A stretch of DNA of 6,471 nucleotides. Source: Methanobacteriota archaeon (GTDB lineage Archaea > Altiarchaeota > Altiarchaeia > IMC4 > QMZM01). Made by a program: the position numbers and the translations under genes. Shown here piece after piece: positions 3,102 through 6,471 of the stretch. The stretch's first letter is position 1. The number at the start of each line of letters is the position of its first letter. The notes beneath the pieces were generated by a model, which was not told the origin of the DNA, searched no databases, and worked only from the letters and a program-made list of their open reading frames with translations. The stretch covers positions 1 to 6,471 of the forward strand of contig JAKFXM010000034.1 in the NCBI GenBank assembly GCA_021731385.1. The letters are read 5' to 3'.

Positions 3102-5713
3102 TTCACCATCATACGGATAAACCTGATATGCTGTTGGCTTGTGCCATTCCAGTCTTCTGTCTTGGGTCTTCTGTCTTCAGGTCTTGGGTCTTGTGTATTC
3201 AGTGTTGCTACCTTCTCATTTTTATTCAAATCCTTAAAGAATTTCCATTCCTGTGAATAGAATTTCCCTTCTTCCTGGCAGATGTGGCTGATTCCTTCGG
3301 AATCAGACACGTGCCCGAATGAGCCTATTGGCTCATTGGGCCCAATTTGCCTTTTGGCAAATTCGGGTCCGAGCCTTTGGCTCGGCCACATTCCAGATTG
3401 AATTTCAGAGCAGGATGGTAATTTATTTAAATAGGAATCACTATATATATCAACAGAATTCTGTGTATTAACAGAATCTTGTAAAGGCAATAAGATGGCA
3501 ACATTTACTGTGTCAATACCGGATGAATTAAAGAAGAGAATGGACGAACATCCTGAAATCAACTGGTCTGCCTTTCTGAAAGAGAGGTTTGCCAGGAAGC
3601 TTGAACAGTTATGGAAGTTCGAGGAGTTGGTGAATAAGGGGGAGATATAAATGGTAAGCGTTACATTATCTTTGCCGGATAGGTTCAAGGCAGCTATAGA
3701 GCATTTCTCCTGGGTTAACTGGTCTTCCATAGCTAGAGAGGATATATTGAAGAAGGAGATATTTGAGAGATATATCAAGACTGGAACTATCTCTGATGAA
3801 GACTGGGAATTCTGCGAGAGGATAGACTGGCACCCTGTGGATGAATTGCATCCTAAAAAAGAACATATGGAGGAATTAAAAAGAAGGTTAAAAGAAGAAA
3901 CTCCCGGTAAAAGATATAATTCTGCCGATGAATTCTTTAATTCATTAAAATGAGTTACAGCTTCACTTTTATTCCAAGCTGTGAGAGAGAAATCGACAAA
4001 GCCTGCAGGAAAAATCCCATCTTGCGGAAAGTTATTAATAACAAGATCAGTGAAACCATTCTTAACCCCCATCACTACAAACCACTGAGGCATGACCTTG
4101 CCGGGGAAAGAAGAGTTCACATTCTCAAAAGCTTCATCCTCAAATTCAGGATTGATGAACCAACTAAAACTATTATTTTCATTTTCTTCGGGCATCACGA
4201 TGAAGCTTACAAGAGATGAAGTCTTCTGTCCTGGGTCTTGGGTCTTCCCAATTTCCCGCATTAATTCTTCTAATGAAATTTCTTCCCTTGTTAAAATTCT
4301 TGTCTCATTATCATAGCAAGAGAGTTCGCCTGATTTCTGCGAAGTGTCTGTAAATACCCGGATGTATGGGTCATGGGCTGTAAACAGATAGGTCTGTGTA
4401 ATCTCAGGATAATAATCCCTCTTAAATTGTTGCAGGAGTTTGAATTCCTGCCTGTATCTTGGGTCGTTCCAGTCAGGCATCCCGTGCTTTGCCCTGCCAT
4501 TTATGTATTCAACCCTGATTTCATCCTCTGTCAATGCCCTGTTGTAGATGCGGACTTCGTCGATTGTGCCGTAGAAAGGATATTCAGCATCTACAGGGCG
4601 TTTATTTATTGTAACAGGTTGTGAAGATATAGTTATGTTTCCAGAAATAGCTAATGTATCTGCCTCAATATCATTCGGAACATCAACATCATAGATTTTG
4701 CCGGCATAAGGAATCTTCTCAATCTTCAGAACCTTGACAGGGTTATTCTCTGAGTCAAGGAAGTAATATTCCAACTCCGGGTTTTCGCTGAGTTTCTGAT
4801 AAACTTCTGTGATTTTTTCTAAGGAGAATGACCCAACGCCATTTTTAAGCTCAAAATCCCTATAGATATTAACGCACTTGCGTTTATCAACGCGGGTGGA
4901 GGTATCGAAAATGAAAAGATTTACCGTATCTATCCCTAAGGAACTAAAGGAGAGGTTTGATAAGAGGTCTGATGTAAACTGGGCCGAGGTGATGAAGCAG
5001 GGCATCATCAAAAAGGCAAAGCGGCTGGAGAAGTTTGAAGAGCTTGAGAGGAAGGGGGTGATCTGAGTGGTTAGTATAACCATTTCGCTGGATGATAGAT
5101 TGTTTTCCGTAATTAAGCACTTTTCTTGGGTGAACTGGTCCGAGATTGCGAGAGAGGAATCTATGAAGAGAGAGATATTCGAAAGGTTCATCAAGGATGA
5201 GATGTCTGCCAAGGATGAGGAGTTCTGCGAGAGGACCGGCTGGGACCCGCTGGATGAAATGGAGGTAAGGGAGGAGTTCATTAAAGAGTTAAAAGAGGCG
5301 GAGAATGAGCCTTCTGGTAAGACAATGACTCTGGATGATCTGGACAAACTAATGGGGCTAAAATGAGTTTCAAATTCAAACTCGCCCCCAAGCTCGAACG
5401 CGGGCTGGACAAGCTCGCCCTCAAAGACAGAAAACTCGCCCTTGCAGTTAGAAAGAAAATAGATCAAATCATCAACTGTGATGAAACCGCCATTGACCAC
5501 TTCAAAAACCTCAGGGGAGATATGAGCGATTGTAAGCGGGTCCAAATTGGGAGTTTTGTCCTTACCTTCCAGATCAAGGGAGACACCATTGAGTTCAAGA
5601 GATTCAAGCATCATGACGGAGCTTACAAGAGATGAATCTTCTTTCGCACCATAAACCCTATGTTCCGGGGAAACCACTAAGTTAGAGCCATCCTCCAGGG
5701 TTATATTGAACAT
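3083..5713 (-). CDS. 876-codon mosaic: Hint pieces, LamG tail and the complements of TA-3 and TA-2
   Basis: This is a real coding strand in parts. Residues 1-20 are Hint block B (VVSPEHRVYG, His18). Residues 26-267 are the complement of TA-3. Hint resumes near 291 with FSLEKITEVYQ and FLDSENNPVKV, then block F (GKIYDVDVPNDI); block G is missing and the frame passes into a LamG tail (YGTIDEVRIYNRALTEDE, about 381-400). Cys466 starts a second Hint block A (SCYDNETRILT). The complement of TA-2 follows (498-740), then a hairpin cluster (776-809) and another block A half (WKFFKDLNKNEKVATL, about 822-837), after which the frame leaves the Hint register and stops. The initiating ATG is internal. It is best read as several fused or decayed modules of one LamG-intein locus, not a single functional protein. 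No stop codon interrupts it for 2.6 kb. Confidence 0.5.
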   Translation of the reverse strand: MFNITLEDGSNLVVSPEHRVYGAKEDSSLVSSVMMLESLELNGVSLDLEGKDKTPNLDPLTIAHISPEVFEVVNGGFITVDDLIYFLSNCKGEFSVFEGELVQPAFELGGEFEFETHFSPISLSRSSRVIVLPEGSFSASFNSLMNSSLTSISSSGSQPVLSQNSSSLADISSLMNLSNISLFIDSSLAISDQFTQEKCLITENNLSSSEMVILTTQITPFLSSSSNFSSRFAFLMMPCFITSAQFTSDLLSNLSFSSLGIDTVNLFIFDTSTRVDKRKCVNIYRDFELKNGVGSFSLEKITEVYQKLSENPELEYYFLDSENNPVKVLKIEKIPYAGKIYDVDVPNDIEADTLAISGNITISSQPVTINKRPVDAEYPFYGTIDEVRIYNRALTEDEIRVEYINGRAKHGMPDWNDPRYRQEFKLLQQFKRDYYPEITQTYLFTAHDPYIRVFTDTSQKSGELSCYDNETRILTREEISLEELMREIGKTQDPGQKTSSLVSFIVMPEENENNSFSWFINPEFEDEAFENVNSSFPGKVMPQWFVVMGVKNGFTDLVINNFPQDGIFPAGFVDFSLTAWNKSEAVTHFNELKNSSAELYLLPGVSSFNLLFNSSICSFLGCNSSTGCQSILSQNSQSSSEIVPVLIYLSNISFFNISSLAMEDQLTQEKCSIAALNLSGKDNVTLTIYISPLFTNSSNFHNCSSFLANLSFRKADQLISGCSSILFFNSSGIDTVNVAILLPLQDSVNTQNSVDIYSDSYLNKLPSCSEIQSGMWPSQRLGPEFAKRQIGPNEPIGSFGHVSDSEGISHICQEEGKFYSQEWKFFKDLNKNEKVATLNTQDPRPEDRRPKTEDWNGTSQQHIRFIRMMVKCSRLP
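3152..3192. repeat. Heptamer minisatellite, copy 1 (six units)
   Basis: Read on the minus strand, this is a degenerate tandem array of AAGACNN units (7 or 8 bases each). It sits between Hint block A (WKFFKDL segment) and block B (SPEH segment). Block A enters in one frame and block B leaves in another. A one-unit change alters the frame because 7 is not a multiple of 3. Confidence 0.75.
3204..3247. repeat. 44-bp identical segment of two Hint copies, copy 1
   Basis: These bases are identical to 5795-5838. On the minus strand they encode WKFFKDLNKNEKVAT in Hint block A. The identity indicates a recent duplication or gene conversion between the two inteins. Confidence 0.9.
3278..3280 (-). other. 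Candidate first Cys of the Hint unit surrounding TA-1
   Basis: The codon TGC opens CQEEGKFYSQEWKFFKDL, a divergent version of block A (compare CYDNETEILTEEGWKFFKDL in pieces in the copy at 5877). The sequence just upstream is the hairpin cluster, so the true junction with the host protein is unclear. Confidence 0.35.
3288..3385. repeat. Cluster of four short-loop hairpins upstream of TA-2
   Basis: Inverted repeats: 3288-3295/3299-3306 (loop TTC), 3318-3325/3330-3337 (loop TATT), 3344-3351/3356-3363 (loop TTTT) and 3369-3375/3379-3385 (loop TTT). Stems differ in sequence, all loops are closed by C..G, and a GGGCCC palindrome lies at 3338-3343, as in the array at 708-1016. Here the loops are pyrimidine-rich on the plus strand, so the cluster has the opposite polarity to the first array. 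Confidence 0.85.
3426..3433 (+). promoter_or_regulatory. Archaeal TATA box upstream of TA-2
   Basis: TTTAAATA followed by an AT-rich region; the predicted start of transcription is near 3456, giving a leader of about 40 bases. A second possible box, TATATATAT at 3442-3449, would give a leader of about 20 bases. Confidence 0.55.
3495..3650 (+). CDS. Short ribbon-helix-helix protein, first gene of TA-2
   Basis: This 51-residue protein is short enough to be missed. MATFTVSIPDELKKRMDEHP is a typical ribbon-helix-helix (CopG/MetJ-like) opening, with a beta strand whose alternating residues contact DNA, followed by a first helix. EINWSAFLKERFARKLEQL is the second helix, and the tail FEELVNKGEI is acidic. 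The next gene begins immediately after its stop and opens with a related motif (VTLSLPDRF, VNWSSIAREDI), so the operon carries two tandem RHH proteins. Likely role: operator binding and autoregulation, with or without toxin contact. TA-3 has an exact counterpart of identical length at 4911-5066; TA-1 lacks it. The fold is well supported; the division of labour between the two RHH proteins is inference. Confidence 0.75.
   Translation: MATFTVSIPDELKKRMDEHPEINWSAFLKERFARKLEQLWKFEELVNKGEI
3651..3953 (+). CDS. RHH/RelB-like antitoxin of TA-2
   Basis: The 100-residue product starts with a ribbon-helix-helix domain (MVSVTLSLPDRFKAAIEHF, then WVNWSSIAREDILKKEIFER, about residues 1-41) for DNA binding and dimerisation. 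It continues with a helix-rich neutralising part: TISDEDWEFCERIDWHPVDE, then KEHMEELKRRLKEE, and the tail RYNSADEFFNSLK. The same middle motif occurs in the TA-1 and TA-3 antitoxins. GGGGGAG (3638-3644) lies 6 bases before the ATG. Its stop overlaps the toxin start (ATGA), the usual coupling in TA operons. It most probably binds the RelE-like toxin and represses the operon. Confidence 0.85.
   Translation: MVSVTLSLPDRFKAAIEHFSWVNWSSIAREDILKKEIFERYIKTGTISDEDWEFCERIDWHPVDELHPKKEHMEELKRRLKEETPGKRYNSADEFFNSLK
3950..4219 (+). CDS. RelE-like mRNA-interferase toxin of TA-2
   Basis: The 89-residue product keeps the full family pattern: CEREIDKACRKNPILRKVIN helices, then YKPLRHDLAGERRVHILKSF, ILKFRIDEPTKTIIFIFFGH and a terminal HHDEAYKR. 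It is very similar to the TA-1 toxin in sequence and register. The ATGA overlap with the antitoxin indicates coupled translation. The gene lies antisense to the LamG-Hint frame and ends 2 bases before a heptamer minisatellite that adjoins a Hint block A. Nothing in the sequence suggests inactivation. Confidence 0.88.
   Translation: MSYSFTFIPSCEREIDKACRKNPILRKVINNKISETILNPHHYKPLRHDLAGERRVHILKSFILKFRIDEPTKTIIFIFFGHHDEAYKR
4221..4247. repeat. Heptamer minisatellite, copy 2 (about four units)
   Basis: AAGACNN-type units on the minus strand, directly after the block A segment SLEELMREIG of the Hint copy beginning at Cys 4316-4318. No block B follows; the tract joins straight to the end of the TA-2 insert, so it marks a likely deletion junction. 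Confidence 0.7.
4316..4318 (-). other. First Cys of the Hint unit adjoining TA-2
   Basis: The codon TGC opens SCYDNETRILTREE, a clear intein block A preceded by Ser and by host sequence ending TDTSQKSGEL. Blocks B, F and G of this copy are not found next to TA-2, so this unit is incomplete. Confidence 0.6.
4861..4868 (+). promoter_or_regulatory. Possible TATA box of TA-3
   Basis: TATAGATA lies about 26 bases before 4890, giving a short leader that contains the ribosome binding site at 4898-4903. The match is weaker than the TTTAAATA boxes of the other cassettes. Confidence 0.35.
4898..4903 (+). promoter_or_regulatory. Shine-Dalgarno site deciding the TA-3 start
   Basis: GGAGGT lies 7 bases before the ATG at 4911. 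It favours this ATG over an upstream TTG at 4878 and gives a protein of the same length as its TA-2 counterpart. Confidence 0.75.
4911..5066 (+). CDS. Short ribbon-helix-helix protein, first gene of TA-3
   Basis: This 51-residue protein matches the first gene of TA-2 in length and layout: MKRFTVSIPKELKERFDKRS (strand and first helix), then DVNWAEVMKQGIIKKAKRLE (second helix), then the acidic tail FEELERKGVI. It is predicted to bind the operator as a dimer. The next gene starts directly after its stop. The sequence differs clearly from the TA-2 copy, so the two operons separated some time ago although their architecture was kept. Confidence 0.75.
   Translation: MKRFTVSIPKELKERFDKRSDVNWAEVMKQGIIKKAKRLEKFEELERKGVI
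5067..5366 (+). CDS. RHH/RelB-like antitoxin of TA-3
   Basis: The 99-residue product opens with a ribbon-helix-helix domain (MVSITISLDDRLFSVIKHF, then WVNWSEIAREESMKREIFER), followed by the shared antitoxin segment (DEEFCERTGWDPLDEMEVRE, then EFIKELKEAENEPSG) and a C-terminal tail MTLDDLDKLMGLK. It starts with GTG; GGGGTGAT (5055-5062) lies 4 bases upstream and matches the archaeal 16S tail. The stop overlaps the toxin ATG (ATGA). It is the predicted neutraliser of the downstream RelE-like toxin and an autorepressor. Confidence 0.85.
   Translation: MVSITISLDDRLFSVIKHFSWVNWSEIAREESMKREIFERFIKDEMSAKDEEFCERTGWDPLDEMEVREEFIKELKEAENEPSGKTMTLDDLDKLMGLK
5363..5635 (+). CDS. RelE-like mRNA-interferase toxin of TA-3
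   Basis: The 90-residue product is the most divergent of the three toxins but keeps the key pattern: LERGLDKLALKDRKLALAVR helices, then HFKNLRGDMSDCKRVQIGSF, VLTFQIKGDTIEFKRFKH and terminal HHDGAYKR. Asp-Cys-Lys-Arg replaces the Gly-Glu-Arg-Arg of the other two toxins. It overlaps the antitoxin by ATGA. It ends about 25 bases from the Hint block B His codon (5660-5662) on the other strand. All its Leu and Ser codons avoid TTA, CTA and TCA, so the complementary Hint frame, which is in register with it, has no stops. Confidence 0.85.
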   Translation: MSFKFKLAPKLERGLDKLALKDRKLALAVRKKIDQIINCDETAIDHFKNLRGDMSDCKRVQIGSFVLTFQIKGDTIEFKRFKHHDGAYKR

Positions 5714-5763
5714 CCCCTCATCAGGGTCATATTCCTGATAATCTGTTGGCTGTTGCCATTCTA

Positions 5764-5792
5764 ATCTTCTGTCTTCAAGTCTTGGGTCTTCA
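5764..5792. repeat. Heptamer minisatellite, copy 3 (about four units)
   Basis: AAGACNN-type units on the minus strand between Hint block A and block B, in the same place as copy 1 at 3152-3192. It has two fewer units but leaves the same net frame change. Confidence 0.75.
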
Positions 5793-5794
5793 GA

Positions 5795-5838
5795 GTTGCT
5801 ACCTTCTCATTTTTATTCAAATCCTTAAAGAATTTCCA
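5795..5838. repeat. 44-bp identical segment of two Hint copies, copy 2
   Basis: These bases are identical to 3204-3247 and encode the same part of Hint block A on the minus strand. Confidence 0.9.
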
Positions 5839-5907
5839 GCCTTCTTCAGTAAGAATTTCAGTCTCATTGTCATAACAGGAATAGTCATAAGTCAAATTCC
5901 CGGAATT

Positions 5908-6165
5908 CTACTCCATCGGCATGTAGAGAACCAGTCCATCATCAAGCATGGATTTATTCTGCTGCAAATTCACAGGAATAGAGAGATTATGCGAGCCGGC
6001 ACCCCTGTAATAATTTTCTTTGATTTCTTCGGGGGATAATGCTTTAGAGTAGATGCGGACTTCGTCGATTGTGCCGTTGAATACATATCCACTGGAAGGA
6101 TTTGGTCCGGGATTGGGCTGTTGAGAGAGGCGGTTATTACCGTCGGGTGGATTTTTCCTTTTGGG
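5908..6165 (-). pseudogene. LamG-domain protein fragment
   Basis: The minus-strand frame contains YVFNGTIDEVRIYSKALSPE, the final strand and helix of a LamG (concanavalin-like, carbohydrate or surface-binding) domain, then a linker and LDDGLVLYMPME, the opening of a second LamG domain. It ends at TAG (5908-5910), after which the homologous reading resumes without a shift, so a single Glu-to-stop change explains the break. Upstream, the frame continues under the 3' end of the HicA gene as low-complexity Pro/Asn/Gly-rich sequence. The N-terminal part of the LamG domain is absent, so this is a truncated remnant and probably the N-extein of the intein that follows. Confidence 0.65.
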
Positions 6166-6166
6166 T

Positions 6167-6385
6167 TCATTTTTTGTTCCAGTCTTTCCTGCTGATTCCT
6201 GCCTGTCGTAATATTCGCGATAAAAGATTCACGCCTATTTCTCTCCGATGAGGATTTGGTATGGCAAGGACAAGATTCCCCCTTACCATATAGGGATGTT
6301 TTCCTCCCTGATAGGGACCCTCAAAACCTAAATTATGTAATCTACTAGTTAACTCCTTCCATGAAATGGGTGTAAGTCTATCCAC
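6167..6385 (-). CDS. hicA: HicA-family mRNA-interferase toxin
   Basis: HicA toxins are small double-stranded-RNA-binding-fold proteins that cleave mRNA and tmRNA and are neutralised by HicB. The 72-residue product has the full family layout: PISWKELTSRLHNLGFE, then GGKHPYMVRGN with catalytic His30, then LAIPNPHRREIGVNLLSRIL and the C-terminal RQAGISRKDW. It begins with GTG at 6385, because a TAA lies just upstream in frame. No HicB is recognisable in the 86 bases left upstream or in the sequence downstream, so it is either an orphan or its partner lies beyond the window edge. The sequence resembles bacterial HicA proteins, which suggests transfer. Its last codons overlap the open LamG frame on the same strand. 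Confidence 0.85.
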   Translation of the reverse strand: MDRLTPISWKELTSRLHNLGFEGPYQGGKHPYMVRGNLVLAIPNPHRREIGVNLLSRILRQAGISRKDWNKK

Positions 6386-6471
6386 TTATTGGTATTTTTT
6401 GCGGGCTTTTAATGCCATAGCCATCTATAACAGGAATAGGCAGATCCTTCTTCAGTCTTATAAGCAGCCAG
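6386..6471. other. Window edge, no gene assignable
   Basis: Two minus-strand frames are partly open, but neither is recognisable. A 13-base match to 5872-5884 occurs at 6427-6439; on the minus strand it would read TyrSerCysTyr, like the host-intein junction of the TA-3 Hint copy. A further Hint edge is possible but not demonstrable here. Confidence 0.3.

Larger units (their letters stand above)
5761..5907 (-). pseudogene. Hint block A with its N-extein edge (TA-3 copy)
   Basis: After a TAG at 5908-5910 the LamG frame continues as NSGNLTYDYS|CYDNETEILT, the expected start of a LamG domain followed by the intein Cys1 (codon 5875-5877). The segment WKFFKDLNKNEKVATL follows, then the heptamer tract and a TAG at 5761-5763. 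Block B (WQQPTDYQEYD, then SPEHRVY) follows in another frame; a -1 shift inside or near the tract would join them. The splicing domain is therefore split into two frames. Without recoding it cannot give a full Hint domain. Confidence 0.65.

Noticed and set aside
3083..5713. A single functional 876-residue protein
   Set aside because: The start is internal, block G is missing in one Hint unit and blocks B and F in another, and the end runs out of the Hint frame; it is a mosaic of fragments with TA complements.
5746..6039. Plus-strand 97-codon frame
   Set aside because: It runs opposite to recognisable LamG and Hint block A sequence; its hydrophobic look comes from the complement of that coding strand.
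5970..6170. Minus-strand 66-codon frame
   Set aside because: It overlaps the recognisable LamG motif (NGTIDEVRIYS) in a different frame on the same strand.
1..6471. Insertion sequences, transposases, tRNA or rRNA genes
   Set aside because: No transposase motif, terminal inverted repeats with target duplication, or RNA gene sequence was recognised in either strand.

Overview
The window looks like accessory DNA from an uncultivated archaeon, possibly of a DPANN-like lineage. Four plus-strand units are preceded by TTTAAATA-type or TATA-like boxes at archaeal distances; one of them would give a leaderless mRNA. Other genes carry GGAGG or GGGGTGAT Shine-Dalgarno sites. The RelE-like toxins end in the HHDxAY motif that I associate with archaeal members. 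The large minus-strand proteins combine LamG (concanavalin-like) domains with Hint/intein splicing domains. The lineage assignment is an inference.

Layout on the minus strand, from high to low coordinates: an orphan HicA toxin (6385-6167); pieces of a LamG protein (6165-5908) that run into Hint block A (5907-5761); an 876-codon frame (5713-3083) with Hint block B, the antisense of a toxin-antitoxin (TA) operon, Hint block F, a LamG tail, a second Hint block A, the antisense of a second TA operon, a hairpin cluster and a third block A; then a 357-codon frame (3101-2028) with Hint block B, the antisense of a third TA operon, blocks F/G ending Gly-Asn|Ser, and the start of a LamG domain. Below this lie a LamG C-terminal remnant (1671-1543), a PIN/VapC-type toxin (1495-1046), an array of nine hairpins (1016-708), a 51-residue protein (665-510), a second copy of the LamG tail (510-289) and an acylphosphatase (285 to the window edge).

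Plus-strand genes: TA-1 (2473-3002), TA-2 (3495-4219) and TA-3 (4911-5635), three related operons of RHH/RelB-like antitoxins and a RelE-like toxin; and a two-gene cassette of very small hydrophobic proteins (1705-2019).

The main observation is that TA-1 and TA-3 each sit antisense between Hint block B (SPEH) and block F (GKIYDVDV), where a classical intein carries its homing endonuclease. TA-2 sits in a decayed copy of the same arrangement. The host-strand frame stays open through all three operons, and its register relative to the toxin gene is the same each time. I infer a composite selfish element, an intein whose endonuclease was replaced by an antisense addiction module, which then multiplied and decayed in this LamG locus. 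At least one splicing unit is frameshifted (block A to block B), so current splicing is doubtful. Two other unexplained patterns are the hairpins, which share geometry but not sequence, and a heptamer AAGACNN minisatellite at the same place in the Hint copies.
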